Made by a program: the position numbers and the translations under genes. From an uncultured beta proteobacterium (GTDB taxonomy: Bacteria > Pseudomonadota > Gammaproteobacteria > Burkholderiales > Rhodocyclaceae), in contig CAIVQO010000008.1 in the NCBI GenBank assembly GCA_903908065.1, positions 28,654 through 92,653 of the forward strand: a DNA stretch of 64,000 bases. The letters run 5' to 3'. Below the pieces are notes generated by a model, which was not told the DNA's origin, ran no database searches, and was given only the letters and a program-made list of their open reading frames with translations. This document shows positions 19,830-31,116 of this stretch, piece by piece. How positions within the stretch are numbered: position 1 is the stretch's first letter; each line of letters starts with the position of its first letter.

Positions 19830-20833
19830 AAGTCCTGCTCACCGGCGCCGCCGGATTTATCGGCATGCATGTCTGCGAGCGCCTCCTTGCCCGGGGCGAC
19901 GAAGTCATCGGCGTCGACAATCTCAACGACTACTACGACGTCACCCTCAAGGAGGCGCGGTTGGCACGCCTGGCGCCGAATCCGCGCTTCAGGCTGGCGC
20001 GCCTTGACATCGCCGATCGCGCCGGCATCGCCGAGCTTTTCGAGCGCGAACGGCCGCAGCGCGTGATCAACCTCGCGGCCCAGGCGGGGGTGCGCTATTC
20101 GCTGGTCAATCCCCATGCCTATGTCGATAGCAACGTGGTTGGCTTCGTCAATATCCTCGAAGGTTGCCGCCATGTCGGTGTCGAGCATTTTGTCTATGCC
20201 AGCAGCTCCAGCATCTACGGCGGCAACGAGCGCATGCCGTTTTCGGAGCACGACAATGTCGACCATCCGGTAAGCCTTTACGCGGCGACCAAGAAGTCCA
20301 ACGAACTGATGGCGCACACTTACAGCCATTTGTTCAATCTGCCGACCACCGGCCTGCGTTTCTTTACCGTGTACGGCCCCTGGGGTCGTCCCGACATGGC
20401 GCTGTTCCTGTTCGCCAAGGCGATCATCGAGGACAGGCCGATCGACGTCTTCAACCACGGCAGGATGCGCCGCGACTTCACCTATATCGACGACATCGCC
20501 GAAGGCGTGATCCGCGTCCTCGACCGGCCGCCGGAGGCAACGCCGACTTTCGACAAGCAAATGCCGGATCCGGCGACAAGCTGGGCGCCGTATCGCGTGT
20601 TCAACATCGGCAACCATCAGCCGGTGGAACTGATGTCCTACATCGAAGCGTTGGAAACCGCCTTGGGCAAGACCGCGGAGAAGAACTTCCTGCCGCTTCA
20701 GGATGGCGACGTACCGGCCACGCATGCCGATACCAGCGAACTCAACCGTGTTACCGGGTTTTCGCCGAAGACCCCTGTGGTTGAGGGCGTCAAGCGCTTT
20801 GTCGACTGGTATCGGAGCTACATGAATGTCTGA
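19826..20833 (+). CDS. NAD-dependent epimerase, UDP-glucuronate 4-epimerase type
   Basis: [46 protein letters not shown]...[24 protein letters not shown]...[22 protein letters not shown]. Confidence 0.88.
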   Translation: MKVLLTGAAGFIGMHVCERLLARGDEVIGVDNLNDYYDVTLKEARLARLAPNPRFRLARLDIADRAGIAELFERERPQRVINLAAQAGVRYSLVNPHAYVDSNVVGFVNILEGCRHVGVEHFVYASSSSIYGGNERMPFSEHDNVDHPVSLYAATKKSNELMAHTYSHLFNLPTTGLRFFTVYGPWGRPDMALFLFAKAIIEDRPIDVFNHGRMRRDFTYIDDIAEGVIRVLDRPPEATPTFDKQMPDPATSWAPYRVFNIGNHQPVELMSYIEALETALGKTAEKNFLPLQDGDVPATHADTSELNRVTGFSPKTPVVEGVKRFVDWYRSYMNV

Positions 20834-22274
20834 AACGCGACTGCTCCCCGTGGTGCTGAGCGGGGGTTCCGGCACACGCCTGTGGCCGGTGTCGCGCGAG
20901 AAGCACCCCAAGCAGTTGCAGCCCTTGCTGGGCGGCGAAAGCCTGCTGCAAGACACGCTGCGCCGGCTGACAGGCTTGCCCTTGGGCGCGCCCATCGTCG
21001 TCAGCAACCACGAATACCGCTTCATCACCGCCGAACAATTGCGCGAGCTCGGCCTGCCCGACTGGGCATTGCTGCTCGAACCCGTCGGCCGTAACACCGC
21101 TCCGGCACTGACCGTCGCCGCGCTGTACGCCAGCCGTGACGGCAGCGATCCTGTCCTGCTCACCACCCCCGCCGACCACCATGTGCGTCACCCCGAGGCC
21201 TTCCGCGCTGCCGTGTTGCGTGGCCTGCCGGAGGCAGAGGCAGGCGCCGTGGTGACCTTCGGCATCGTTCCCGATCGGCCCGAAACCGGGTATGGCTACA
21301 TTGAAGTCGGCGCTGATGACTCGGCGAACCTAGCCCCACGCGACCTCGTCGCCTTCCGCGAGAAGCCCGATGCCACCACCGCCGCTGCCTATGTTGCCGG
21401 TGGCCGGCACTTCTGGAACAGCGGCATCTTCCTGCTGCGGGCCTCGGTCTGGCTCAAGACCATCGGCCATTTCGCCCCCGGAATGCTTGCCGCTTGTCGG
21501 GATGCCGTCATCCGAGCCAAGGACGATGGTGATTTCGTCAGGCTCGATGCCGAGACCTTCGCCGCCAGCCCAACGGATTCGATCGACTATGCCGTCATGG
21601 AGAAGCTTCCCGCTACCCCGCAGCTGGGCATCCTCGCGAAGGTGGTTCCCCTCGATGTCGGCTGGTCCGACGTCGGTGCCTGGGATGCCCTGTGGCAGGC
21701 GATCAAGCACGACGACCAAGGCAATGCCGTTACCGGTGACGTCTGGTTCGAAGACTCCACCGACAACCTCGTCATGGCCGAACACCGTCTGGTGGCCTGC
21801 ATCGGCTGCGAGGACATGGTCGTGGCCGAAACCGCCGACGCCGTACTGGTCGCTCCCAAACAGCGCACCCAGGACGTCAAGACCATCGTCGGTCGCCTCA
21901 AGGCCGCCGGTCGCAGCGAAGCTGAACTCCACCGCAAGGTGCATCGCCCCTGGGGCTGGTACGACAGCATCGACAGTGGCGAGCGCTTCCAGGTCAAGCG
22001 CATCGTCGTTCGTCCCGGCGCCACGCTTTCCTTGCAGATGCACCACCACCGGGCCGAACATTGGGTCGTCGTCCGCGGTACCGCCAAGGTCACGCGCGGC
22101 GAAGAAGTGATCCTGCTCGGTGAAAACCAGTCAACCTACATCCCGCTCGGGGTCACCCACCGTCTGGAGAACCCCGGGCAGATCCCGCTCGAAATCATCG
22201 AGGTGCAGTCGGGCAGCTACCTCGGCGAGGACGACATCGTCAGATTCGAAGATACTTACGGACGCAAGCCATGA
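20826..22274 (+). CDS. manC: Mannose-1-phosphate guanylyltransferase / mannose-6-phosphate isomerase
   Basis: [39 protein letters not shown]...[53 protein letters not shown]. Confidence 0.95.
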   Translation: MSETRLLPVVLSGGSGTRLWPVSREKHPKQLQPLLGGESLLQDTLRRLTGLPLGAPIVVSNHEYRFITAEQLRELGLPDWALLLEPVGRNTAPALTVAALYASRDGSDPVLLTTPADHHVRHPEAFRAAVLRGLPEAEAGAVVTFGIVPDRPETGYGYIEVGADDSANLAPRDLVAFREKPDATTAAAYVAGGRHFWNSGIFLLRASVWLKTIGHFAPGMLAACRDAVIRAKDDGDFVRLDAETFAASPTDSIDYAVMEKLPATPQLGILAKVVPLDVGWSDVGAWDALWQAIKHDDQGNAVTGDVWFEDSTDNLVMAEHRLVACIGCEDMVVAETADAVLVAPKQRTQDVKTIVGRLKAAGRSEAELHRKVHRPWGWYDSIDSGERFQVKRIVVRPGATLSLQMHHHRAEHWVVVRGTAKVTRGEEVILLGENQSTYIPLGVTHRLENPGQIPLEIIEVQSGSYLGEDDIVRFEDTYGRKP

Positions 22275-23359
22275 CCCGCAAAGTTGCATTGATTACTGGC
22301 GTGACCGGACAGGATGGGGCCTACCTCGCCGAATTTCTCTTGAACAAAGGCTATGAGGTGCATGGCATCAAGCGCCGCAGCTCGCTATTCAACACGGATC
22401 GTATCGACCATCTTTACCAGGATCCGCACGAGAAGAACCGGAAGTTTGTCCTGCACCACGGCGACATGACCGACAGTTCCAGCCTGGTGCGCATCATCCA
22501 GCAGGTTCAGCCCGACGAAATCTACAACCTGGCCGCGCAAAGCCACGTCGCCGTCAGCTTCGAGGAACCCGAATACACCGCCAACTCCGACGCCCTGGGC
22601 GCACTTCGGGTACTGGAAGCCATCCGCATCCTTGGTCTGGAGAAGAAGACCCGCTTCTACCAGGCCAGTACCTCCGAGCTTTACGGCCTGGTGCAGGAAA
22701 CCCCACAGAAGGAGACCACCCCCTTCTACCCGCGCAGCCCCTACGCCGTGGCCAAGCTCTACGCCTACTGGATCACGGTGAATTACCGCGAGGCCTACGG
22801 CATCTATGCCTGCAACGGCATCCTGTTCAACCATGAAAGCCCGATCCGCGGCGAAACCTTCGTCACCCGCAAGATCACCCGGGCGCTGGCCAGGATCAAG
22901 CTCGGCCTGCAGGATTGCCTGTTCCTTGGCAACATGGACTCCAAGCGCGATTGGGGCCACGCCAAAGACTACGTCGAAATGCAGTGGCTGATGCTGCAGC
23001 AGGACGCCCCGGACGATTTCGTGATCGCCACCGGCGTGCAATACAGCGTGCGCGACTTCGTCGATGCCGCCGCAAAGGAAATCGGCATCACCATCACCTG
23101 GAAGGGTGCGGGCGTCGAGGAGAAGGGCTACGACGCCCAGGGCAAGTGCATCGTCCAGGTTGATCCGCGCTACTTCCGGCCGACGGAAGTGGAAACCTTA
23201 TTGGGAGATTCGACCAAGGCGCGGGAGAAACTCGGCTGGACGCCGCGAACCACCTTTGCCGAGCTTGTCGCCGAAATGGTGCGCGAGGACCTCAAGGCCG
23301 CCGAGCGCGATGAACTGGTCAAGAAGCACGGCTATCAGACAATGGACCGTCACGAATAA
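22271..23359 (+). CDS. gmd: GDP-mannose 4,6-dehydratase
   Basis: [46 protein letters not shown]...[48 protein letters not shown]. Confidence 0.96.
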   Translation: MTRKVALITGVTGQDGAYLAEFLLNKGYEVHGIKRRSSLFNTDRIDHLYQDPHEKNRKFVLHHGDMTDSSSLVRIIQQVQPDEIYNLAAQSHVAVSFEEPEYTANSDALGALRVLEAIRILGLEKKTRFYQASTSELYGLVQETPQKETTPFYPRSPYAVAKLYAYWITVNYREAYGIYACNGILFNHESPIRGETFVTRKITRALARIKLGLQDCLFLGNMDSKRDWGHAKDYVEMQWLMLQQDAPDDFVIATGVQYSVRDFVDAAAKEIGITITWKGAGVEEKGYDAQGKCIVQVDPRYFRPTEVETLLGDSTKAREKLGWTPRTTFAELVAEMVREDLKAAERDELVKKHGYQTMDRHE

Positions 23360-24291
23360 TGGATCGCACGGCAAAGATCTATGTCGCCGGTCATCGTGGC
23401 ATGGTCGGCTCGGCACTGGTTCGCCGCCTCAACCAGGGCGGCTACACGAATATCCTGACGCGGACGCATGCCGAACTGGATCTTCTCAACCAGGCCGCGA
23501 CGCAGGAGTTCCTGCAACGGGAAAAGCCCGACTTCATCTTCATAGCAGCGGCCAAGGTCGGCGGCATTCACGCCAACAATACCCTGCGTGCCGACTTCAT
23601 CTATCAGAACCTGATGATCGAGGCCAACCTGATTCATGGGGCGTATCAGGCCGGTGTAGAGCGTCTTTGCTTCCTTGGATCGAGCTGCATTTATCCGCGT
23701 GATTGCCCGCAGCCGATCAAGGAGGAATACCTGCTCACCGGGCCCTTGGAGCAGACCAACGAGCCCTATGCGATTGCGAAGATCGCGGGAATCAAGCTGT
23801 GCGAAAGTTACAACCGGCAGTATGGCACCCGGTATTTCTCGGTCATGCCCACCAATCTCTACGGCCCCAACGACAACTATGACTTGGCCAATAGTCACGT
23901 GCTGCCGGCGCTGATACGCAAAGCGCACGAGGCAAAACAGCGGGGTGACAGCGAACTGGCAGTGTGGGGCAGCGGCACCCCGCGGCGTGAGTTTCTCTAC
24001 GTCGATGATCTGGCGGACGCCTGCGTGTTTCTCATGGAATACGACGTCAGCGATGGTATCTACAACATCGGTACCGGAGACGACGTTACCATCCGCGAAC
24101 TTGCGGAGACCGTCATGTCCGTCGTCGGATTCGCCGAACGCATCACCTTCGACAGCAGTAAGCCGGACGGCACACCTCGCAAATTGCTCGATGTGAGCGG
24201 CTTGCGGAACATTGGCTGGCAGGCATGCATCCCTTTGCGCGACGGCATCGCGCTGGCCTTCCAGGATTTCATCGCGCGCTATGGCGGCTGA
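23359..24291 (+). CDS. fcl: GDP-L-fucose synthase
   Basis: [83 protein letters not shown]. Confidence 0.95.
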   Translation: MDRTAKIYVAGHRGMVGSALVRRLNQGGYTNILTRTHAELDLLNQAATQEFLQREKPDFIFIAAAKVGGIHANNTLRADFIYQNLMIEANLIHGAYQAGVERLCFLGSSCIYPRDCPQPIKEEYLLTGPLEQTNEPYAIAKIAGIKLCESYNRQYGTRYFSVMPTNLYGPNDNYDLANSHVLPALIRKAHEAKQRGDSELAVWGSGTPRREFLYVDDLADACVFLMEYDVSDGIYNIGTGDDVTIRELAETVMSVVGFAERITFDSSKPDGTPRKLLDVSGLRNIGWQACIPLRDGIALAFQDFIARYGG

Positions 24292-25165
24292 GCGACGTTT
24301 CCATAGGTGTTCGTGGCGTCAGCTTCTTGATATCGCGCTATCGCTTCTTGTCCTGGCAGCCTCGGCAAGTCCGTACGTGGCCGCGGTCGCCGAATCGCCG
24401 CCCCTGCTGCTGGCGGAACGCTATCGCGACGATATCGATGTTTCGCGCTACAGGGGCAGCGAAAGGCTTGAAGGCGTGCGTGCCGTGTGGGACAGCAAGG
24501 TCCTCCGCTTTCGTATCGGCAATCCGGTTCCCGCCCCGCCGTGGTTCGTCGAGGCCTTGCTGCGACAGCCGTTGGATGGCGAACTCTGGCTTGGCCGCGG
24601 CAACTTCGATCGGCTTCGTCGATCATTCGCCGCCAGTCACCCAACGATGGCGAATGGCGACGCGTATCCCACATGATATTCGAACTGCAGAATGTTCCTG
24701 GTAGCTTCACCGAACCCAATGAATGGATCCGGGCCATTGCTGAAGCCGCGAAGCTGCCCTGGTTGCAGGCCGTTGCCCAATTCCGCTTGGCCGATGCGGC
24801 GGCATTGCAGATAAAGCTGCGAGACATTGTCCGCAGCGGCGGCGAAGGACTCATGCTGCATCGTGACGATGCATCCCATCAGGTCCAGCTGCAGCGATGC
24901 CCTGCCCAAGCTGACGCCCTGGCTGGACGCCGAAGCGCGCGTCGTCGCGCATCTGCCCGGCAAGGGAATATATTTCGGCAAGCTCGGTGCGCTGCGCAAG
25001 GAAATGCTGGACGGTCGTCGCTTCGCGCTCGGCAGCGGCCTGAGCGACGAACTGATGCAAACGCCGCTGCCGGTGCGCGCGCTGATTATCTATCGTTATC
25101 GCGAACTGACGCCGCATGGCATGCCAGGGTTTCCGAGGTATCTGCGGGTACGGTATCGATTTTGA
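24281..25165 (+). pseudogene. Decayed LigE-type (secreted) ATP-dependent DNA ligase: signal-peptide-like N-terminus, motif I Lys lost, two frameshifts
   Basis: Pieces in two frames: SERLEGVRAVWDSKVLRFRIGNPVPAPPWFVEALLRQPLDGELWLGRGNFDRL (frame of 24281) / SIIRRQSPNDGEWRRVSHMIFELQN...GGEGLMLHRDDAS (frame +2 relative) / SDALPKLTPWLDAEARVVAHLPGKGIYFGKLGALRKEM...VRALIIYRYRELTPHGMPGFPRYLRVR (back to first frame). Confidence 0.85.
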
Positions 25166-25184
25166 GACGAGCTGAGCTGCGATC

Positions 25185-26534
25185 ATGACCGAGACCCCAC
25201 TGATGAAGGCCCAAAAATTTGACTCCGGATCAAGGATATGGCCAGTTTGGCTGTTTCTGCTCGTGGCGATTTACCCTGTTCCTCATACCGTAGCATTGCG
25301 CAACCTGCTGCTGATGATGGGTTTACTGGGTTTGGCGTGGCAGTGGCGTGTGACCTTACTCGCACTATCGACGTTGCGGCGGCGATTGGCCTGGCTCACC
25401 GTTTCTGCGTGGCTGCTCGCAGCGCTGTCCGCGTGGATTGTTATCCACTCATTATTCATCGCGGTACAGCCCGCAATGGCTTTCGACAGGGCCCGAGCAG
25501 ATTGGCTAATTCCGTTACTCCTATTGGCGATTGGCGCTACAGTTGCGATCCGGTCTCGCAACGAAGATGCAGTGCGCGGCCTCGTGATTGCTCTTTTCCT
25601 TCACATTTTTTCGGTCGCAATTTTCCAGTTCTGGCAATGGCTGACACTGGGACACTGGCCATTAGGTGTGATGCCGTTTGCAGAGCGCGACTATCAAAGT
25701 ACTCTGAACGGATTCTTGATTGCCCTGCTGCTGGCGGATCGCCTGTCGTCGCTGATTTCCGGCAGCGCGCCGCTCAACCTTTCAGCAGGAGTTACTTGGG
25801 GTCTGCTATTTTTTGCACTGAGCGCCGATGTCCTGTTGAGGGCGCGCAACGGGACCGTGGTAAGTGTTGCTTTCTTGATAGTTGCAGTCTCTATTTTGCT
25901 CGTGGACTCCCGTTGCAGAAAGCGTTGGGGCCCGCGCATAGTATTGGCAATTGGATTCGCCGCACTTCTAGGAGGGATGTCGGTGCGCAACGACGTCCGT
26001 TGGGCGGGCTTCAGCGAATCTGTAGTCGTTGGTCTTGAGTCAAGCAGTCTCTTCTGGATGACGGGTGATCCGAATTCGTTGCCTTCGACGCTTTCCGGAA
26101 ATCCTCTGGAACAATCCGCATACGCGCGTGCTGCCTGGGCGAGGCAAGCAGTAGAAGCGATTGCGAGAAAGCCGCTGGGCATAGGCTATGGCCACGATGC
26201 CTTTGGGCGCGCAATCGCAGAGAAGTATGGTCACAAAGGGATGGGCAGCAGTCATAGCGGCTGGCTTGACGTAGCGCTTGGAATAGGTGTCCCTGGCCTT
26301 GCACTCTTGCTTACGCTTGGTGTAGCAACTGTTGTGGCAGGCTGGCGACGATTTCGTTATCTCAATGACGGTTTTGGATTTCTACTGGCTGTTTCTGTTT
26401 TTGGATATTTATTGCGCTGCTTGCTTGATGGGCACTTTAGTGGTTGGCGTCTTGCCTTGTTTACGTTGATTGTGGGCCTGCTGGTTGGTACTTCGGCGCA
26501 AAAGGAAAAGCATGCCGCCGTTCCACAGAGATAG
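25185..26534 (+). CDS. O-antigen ligase / polymerase family membrane protein (WaaL/Wzy_C-like)
   Basis: Multiple TM segments, large loop with GIGYGHDAFGRAIAEKYGHKGMGSSHSGWLDVALGIGVPGLALLL. Confidence 0.82.
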   Translation: MTETPLMKAQKFDSGSRIWPVWLFLLVAIYPVPHTVALRNLLLMMGLLGLAWQWRVTLLALSTLRRRLAWLTVSAWLLAALSAWIVIHSLFIAVQPAMAFDRARADWLIPLLLLAIGATVAIRSRNEDAVRGLVIALFLHIFSVAIFQFWQWLTLGHWPLGVMPFAERDYQSTLNGFLIALLLADRLSSLISGSAPLNLSAGVTWGLLFFALSADVLLRARNGTVVSVAFLIVAVSILLVDSRCRKRWGPRIVLAIGFAALLGGMSVRNDVRWAGFSESVVVGLESSSLFWMTGDPNSLPSTLSGNPLEQSAYARAAWARQAVEAIARKPLGIGYGHDAFGRAIAEKYGHKGMGSSHSGWLDVALGIGVPGLALLLTLGVATVVAGWRRFRYLNDGFGFLLAVSVFGYLLRCLLDGHFSGWRLALFTLIVGLLVGTSAQKEKHAAVPQR

Positions 26535-26623
26535 GCTACTGGCGGCAAGGGCTGCAGCGTGAGTAGTTGTTGGCGGCCAAACCGGCCGGTGACCGAGTGT
26601 CATCAGACGATGTTAGAATACCT

Positions 26624-26638
26624 GTTCATTGAATGAAC
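26624..26638. promoter_or_regulatory. Perfect palindrome GTTCATT-G-AATGAAC, candidate operator at head of EPS directon
   Basis: Direct reading; TAGAAT (-10-like, 26614-26619) immediately upstream; overlaps the ORF-track start ATG 26633. Confidence 0.55.
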
Positions 26639-27010
26639 GCTTCTCGCGCAATTGTTGGATTTGCGCGCAACCAGATCAATTTCACCATAGTGGACACCGA
26701 CAACAATCACCTCCGGCTGCTTCGAATCATTGAGGCGAACCCCGAGATCACCCAGCGCATGTTGGCCAGTGAATTGGGCGCAAGCCTGGGCAAGACTCAC
26801 TATTTGTTGCGTGCGCTGCTGGGAAAAGGCTTGGTCAAAGCCGAGGCGTTTCGCCGTCACGGCAACAAACTCGCGTATCTCTACCTGCTGACGCCCCGGG
26901 GTGTATCTGAAAAACTGCGCCTGACGCGCGAATATCTGGCAATGAAGGAAGCCGAATACGAGGCTATCCGAAGCGAAATAGAGCAACTGCGCAAAGAGTT
27001 TACGGCATGA
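26633..27010 (+). CDS. MarR-type EPS-associated transcriptional regulator (start possibly GTG near 26691)
   Basis: HLRLLRIIEANPEITQRMLASELGASLGKTHYLLRALLGKGLVKAEAFRRHGNKLAYLYLLTPRGVSEKLRLTREYLAMKEAEYEAIRSEIEQLRKE; winged-helix followed by coiled C-terminus. Confidence 0.85.
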   Translation: MNASRAIVGFARNQINFTIVDTDNNHLRLLRIIEANPEITQRMLASELGASLGKTHYLLRALLGKGLVKAEAFRRHGNKLAYLYLLTPRGVSEKLRLTREYLAMKEAEYEAIRSEIEQLRKEFTA

Positions 27011-28323
27011 GTGAGGCCGAGCTGGAATCCCGACCGGTTGTCGCCGTGGTTGGCCTGGGCTACGTAGGCCTTCCGCTGGCCGTCGAATTCGGCAAAAAAT
27101 ATCCCACTATTGGTTTCGATCTTTCCCAAACAAAAATTGACGCTTACAACTCCCATATCGATCCCACCGGCGAAGTTAGTGCGGACGAGCTTAAAGCCGC
27201 AGTTCGGTCCGGTGGGTTGGAGCCGACGACTGCCCCGCGCCGTCTTGCTAGCGCCGACTTTCTGATTGTCGCTGTTCCGACACCGGTAGACGAAGCACAT
27301 ATTCCGGATTTCAGACCACTTGTTGGTGCTAGCACGACAGTTGGTCGGCATATGAAGAAGGGTGCGACCGTGATTTACGAGTCCACCGTGTATCCCGGCG
27401 CTACGGAAGAAATCTGCATTCCGGTTCTGGAAAAGAATTCCGGCCTCAAATGGAAGCAAGACTTCCACGTCGGTTACTCGCCGGAACGCATCAATCCTGG
27501 CGATAAAGCGCACACTCTGACAAAAATTCTCAAGGTTGTCTCCGGTGACAACCCCAAGACTCTGGAACAGGTGGCTGCGCTCTACGCCAGCATCATCACT
27601 GCTGGCGTACATAGGGCCACCAGCATCAAGGTGGCCGAAGCAGCAAAGGTGATAGAGAACACCCAGCGCGACCTAAATATCGCCCTAATGAATGAACTGG
27701 CGATCATCTTTGACAAAATCGGCATTGATACTTCCGAGGTATTGGAAGCCGCAGGTACCAAATGGAACTTCCTGAGTTTCAAACCCGGTCTCGTCGGTGG
27801 CCACTGCATAGGCGTCGATCCCTACTACCTAACCCACAAGGCCGAAATGCTGGGCTACCACCCGCAGGTGATTCTTGGCGGCCGCAGGATAAATGATGGC
27901 ATGGCGAGCTACATTGCCAAAAAAACGGTACAGAGGATGATCCGGCAAGGGGGCTGCAATAAAGGTGATACCGTTGTAGTCCTTGGTTTGACATTCAAAG
28001 AAGACTGCGCAGATCTAAGGAACTCGAAGGTTGCTGATCTAGTTGCCAGTCTGCAGAGTTACGGTCTAACTATCCTAGTTCACGATCCTATCGCTGATGC
28101 TGATGAAGCGCGACGAGAATACGGATTGGAACTTACGCAATGGGACGCCTTGCCGCGGAATGTTGATGCCGTGGTAGCAGCCGTTGCTCATCGGCAGTAT
28201 CTTGAACAACCGCTAGATGAGATTCTGGGGTTGTTGAAACCGGGCGGGATCTTTACCGATATCAAATCAGCCTTTGATGAAAGGCTTATCGTGGGGCGTG
28301 GCTTCCACGTCTGGCGCTTGTAA
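27007..28323 (+). CDS. Nucleotide sugar dehydrogenase (UDP-HexNAc 6-dehydrogenase, WbpA/WbpO/TviB class)
   Basis: VVAVVGLGYVGLPLAVEFGKKYPTIGFDLSQTKID...YESTVYPGATEEICIPVLE...GYSPERINPGDKAHTLTKILKVVSGD...GLVGGHCIGVDPYYLTHKAE. Confidence 0.92.
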   Translation: MSEAELESRPVVAVVGLGYVGLPLAVEFGKKYPTIGFDLSQTKIDAYNSHIDPTGEVSADELKAAVRSGGLEPTTAPRRLASADFLIVAVPTPVDEAHIPDFRPLVGASTTVGRHMKKGATVIYESTVYPGATEEICIPVLEKNSGLKWKQDFHVGYSPERINPGDKAHTLTKILKVVSGDNPKTLEQVAALYASIITAGVHRATSIKVAEAAKVIENTQRDLNIALMNELAIIFDKIGIDTSEVLEAAGTKWNFLSFKPGLVGGHCIGVDPYYLTHKAEMLGYHPQVILGGRRINDGMASYIAKKTVQRMIRQGGCNKGDTVVVLGLTFKEDCADLRNSKVADLVASLQSYGLTILVHDPIADADEARREYGLELTQWDALPRNVDAVVAAVAHRQYLEQPLDEILGLLKPGGIFTDIKSAFDERLIVGRGFHVWRL

Positions 28324-28335
28324 AATTCCGCCCAA

Positions 28336-28917
28336 ATGTCAGCAACAATCCATCCATCGGCAATCGTCGATAAAGGGGCGAACATCGGCGATGGCACCCG
28401 GGTCTGGCACTGGACTCATATCTGCGCCGGCGCCAGAATAGGCGAACGCTGCTCCTTTGGGCAGAACGTGTTTGTTGCCAACGACGTTATTGTTGGTAAC
28501 AACGTAAAAGTACAAAACAATGTAAGCATCTACGACGGCGTTGTGTTGGAAGACGATGTTTTTTGCGGTCCCAGCATGGTGTTTACCAATGTTTACAATC
28601 CTCGCTCTGCCGTGACCAGGAAAAATGAATATCGCCGCACTTTGGTCAAGCGTGGGGCGACCATCGGCGCGAATGCGACCATAGTTTGCGGCATTACCAT
28701 CGGCGAATATGCCTTTATAGCTGCGGGGGCCGTTATTAACAGGGATGTTAAGCCTTACGCGATAATGGCTGGCGTACCGGCACGGCATATCGGATGGATG
28801 AGCCAGCATGGCGATCGGCTTGAACTGCCACTAAACGGCACAGCCGAAGCAGCATGCAGCGCAACCGGAGTTCGTTACAAACTCCAGGAAGGTATTTGCT
28901 CATGTTCCGGCAAATGA
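28336..28917 (+). CDS. Hexapeptide N-acetyltransferase, WbpD/WlbB-like
   Basis: [87 protein letters not shown]. Confidence 0.92.
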   Translation: MSATIHPSAIVDKGANIGDGTRVWHWTHICAGARIGERCSFGQNVFVANDVIVGNNVKVQNNVSIYDGVVLEDDVFCGPSMVFTNVYNPRSAVTRKNEYRRTLVKRGATIGANATIVCGITIGEYAFIAAGAVINRDVKPYAIMAGVPARHIGWMSQHGDRLELPLNGTAEAACSATGVRYKLQEGICSCSGK

Positions 28918-30017
28918 TTCCTTTTAACGATCTTAAGGCACAGTATCAGGACCTAAAACCGCAAATACTGGAGCGGATAAACCGTGTTCTTGAACACGGC
29001 CAGTATGTCATGGGGCCAGAGGTCAATGAACTTGAGGGCAAACTCGCAGCTTTAGTCGGTACCAAACACTGCGTCACAGCCAGCAGCGGCACGGATACAC
29101 TCCTGATCGCAATGATGGCATTGGGTATCGGATTCGGTGATGAAGTTGTAACTACACCCTTCACCTTCATTGCTACCGGGGAGATGATCGCGCTACTGGG
29201 TGCCAAGCCCGTCTTCGTGGATATTGACCCGCGGACTTACAACATCGACCCCAGAAAAATAGAAAGTGCTATTACCTCCAAGACTCGCGCCATCCTGCCC
29301 GTCAGCCTCTACGGACATTGCGCAGACATGGATTCAATCAATGAGATTGCCGGCCGACATGAACTTCCAGTGATTGAAGATGGGGCCCAATCCTTTGGCT
29401 CCACCTATAAAGGGCGAAAGTCCTGTGCCCTATCCACCATTGGCTCGACAAGCTTTTTCCCGAGCAAACCTCTAGGGGGGTATGGCGATGGCGGCGCATT
29501 ATTCACTGATGATGATCAACTCGCAGAGGTTATGCGCGAAATACGTATTCACGGACAGGCTCGCCGTTACCACCATAAGAGAATCGGTATCAACGGGCGC
29601 ATGGACACTTTGCAGGCGGCGATCCTTTTGGCCAAGCTGGAACGTTTCGATTGGGAGGTGGGGCAACGTCGGGCGGTCGGTGCTGGCTATACGGCGATGT
29701 TTTCAGAACGTACACCGGACGTTGTTGTTCCTTGCATCGAGCACTGCAACACGAGCGTCTTCGCCCAATACACCATCCAGGTCGACAACCGTGATGCCAT
29801 CGCCAAGGCACTCAACGACCATGGCATCCCGACCGCCATACATTATGCGGTACCGCTCCATCTCCAGCCGGCGTTCCGCGCTTACGGCTATCGGGATGGC
29901 GACTTTCCCGTTGCCGAGGCCGTTTCCCGGCGCGTTCTGAGCTTGCCCATGGGCCCCGACCTGCTGGAACACGACCAGCGACGAATTGTCGAAGCCCTTG
30001 TTGCAGCGCTTCATTGA
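28914..30017 (+). CDS. DegT/DnrJ/EryC1/StrS aminotransferase, WbpE-like
   Basis: [70 protein letters not shown]...[23 protein letters not shown] overlap with 28917 stop. Confidence 0.93.
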   Translation: MIPFNDLKAQYQDLKPQILERINRVLEHGQYVMGPEVNELEGKLAALVGTKHCVTASSGTDTLLIAMMALGIGFGDEVVTTPFTFIATGEMIALLGAKPVFVDIDPRTYNIDPRKIESAITSKTRAILPVSLYGHCADMDSINEIAGRHELPVIEDGAQSFGSTYKGRKSCALSTIGSTSFFPSKPLGGYGDGGALFTDDDQLAEVMREIRIHGQARRYHHKRIGINGRMDTLQAAILLAKLERFDWEVGQRRAVGAGYTAMFSERTPDVVVPCIEHCNTSVFAQYTIQVDNRDAIAKALNDHGIPTAIHYAVPLHLQPAFRAYGYRDGDFPVAEAVSRRVLSLPMGPDLLEHDQRRIVEALVAALH

Positions 30018-30031
30018 CGGCCGTATCTGCC

Positions 30032-31090
30032 ATGCATCCCAGCACCCCGATACTTGACCGAAAGATCCGTTTTGCGCTTACTGGCTGTGGACGAATTGCA
30101 GCCAACCATTTTGCTGCGCTGGATAAGCATGCTGGCCGGGTGGAACTTGTCGGCGTTTGCGACAATGATCCTGTTGCGCTGGAGAAGGCTGTTGCGCGGA
30201 CCGGTGCACAGGGTTACCGCTCGCATAAGGAGCTGCTTGCCGCCTGCTCTGCCGACATCGTGGTACTGGCAACGCCAAGCGGGCTTCATCCAGCACAGAC
30301 GATTGCCGCAGCAGCAGCGGGCAAGCATGTCATGACAGAAAAGCCAATGGCCACCCGCTGGCAAGACGGGCTAGGTATGGTCAAGGCCTGTGACGAAGCC
30401 GGTGTGAGGCTGTTCGTAGTCAAGCAGAATCGCCGTAACGCTACCCTGCAACTGCTGAAAAAAGCGATAGACGACAAACGATTCGGGCGCATTTACTCTG
30501 TGGCCATCAATGTATTCTGGACCCGCCCGCAGGAATATTACGACTCTGCAAAATGGCGAGGAACATGGGAATTCGATGGTGGCGCCTTCATGAACCAGGC
30601 CAGCCATTACATCGATCTTCTCGATTGGCTTGTTGGTCCGATCGAAAGCGTAATGGCCTACACGAGTACCTTGGCCCGCAATATCGAAGTCGAGGATTCG
30701 GGAGTGGCCACAATTCGATGGCGCAATGGTGCACTGGGAACCGTCAACGTCACCATGCTGACTTATCCCAAGAATCTGGAAGGCTCCATAACAATTCTGG
30801 GAGAAAAAGGAACTGTGCGGATCGGCGGCGTAGCAGTAAATGAAATCCAGCACTGGGAGTTTGCCGAATCGAGCCCGGATGACGAAAGAGCCAAAGATGC
30901 CAGCTACCAGACCACCTCGGTATACGGTTTCGGGCATCCGCTGTATTATGACAATGTAATCAAGAACCTGCGCGGTGAGGCGGTTGCCGAAACGGATGGT
31001 AGAGAAGGCCTCCGGTCCCTGGAGGTCTTGATTGCCATGTACCTTTCTGCACGAGATGGACGGAAGATCAATCTTCCGCTTGATTACTGA
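30032..31090 (+). CDS. Gfo/Idh/MocA oxidoreductase, WbpB/WlbA-like (UDP-HexNAcA 3-dehydrogenase)
   Basis: IRFALTGCGRIAANHFAALDKHAGRVELVGVCDND...HVMTEKPMATRWQDGLGMVKACDEAGVRLFVVKQNRRN. Confidence 0.92.
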   Translation: MHPSTPILDRKIRFALTGCGRIAANHFAALDKHAGRVELVGVCDNDPVALEKAVARTGAQGYRSHKELLAACSADIVVLATPSGLHPAQTIAAAAAGKHVMTEKPMATRWQDGLGMVKACDEAGVRLFVVKQNRRNATLQLLKKAIDDKRFGRIYSVAINVFWTRPQEYYDSAKWRGTWEFDGGAFMNQASHYIDLLDWLVGPIESVMAYTSTLARNIEVEDSGVATIRWRNGALGTVNVTMLTYPKNLEGSITILGEKGTVRIGGVAVNEIQHWEFAESSPDDERAKDASYQTTSVYGFGHPLYYDNVIKNLRGEAVAETDGREGLRSLEVLIAMYLSARDGRKINLPLDY

Positions 31091-31116
31091 TCACATTATT
31101 CAGGAGTGGCTTCAAG

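Noticed and set aside
26535-26580. Possible ops/JUMPstart element (GGCGGCAAGGGC) before the EPS directon
   Set aside because: Does not match the ops core GGCGGTAGCGT closely enough; resemblance limited to GGCGG.
27007-31090. Calling the sugar product definitively UDP-GlcNAc(3NAc)A
   Set aside because: Dehydrogenase class (WbpA vs WbpO/TviB) cannot be settled by eye, so the configuration is left open.
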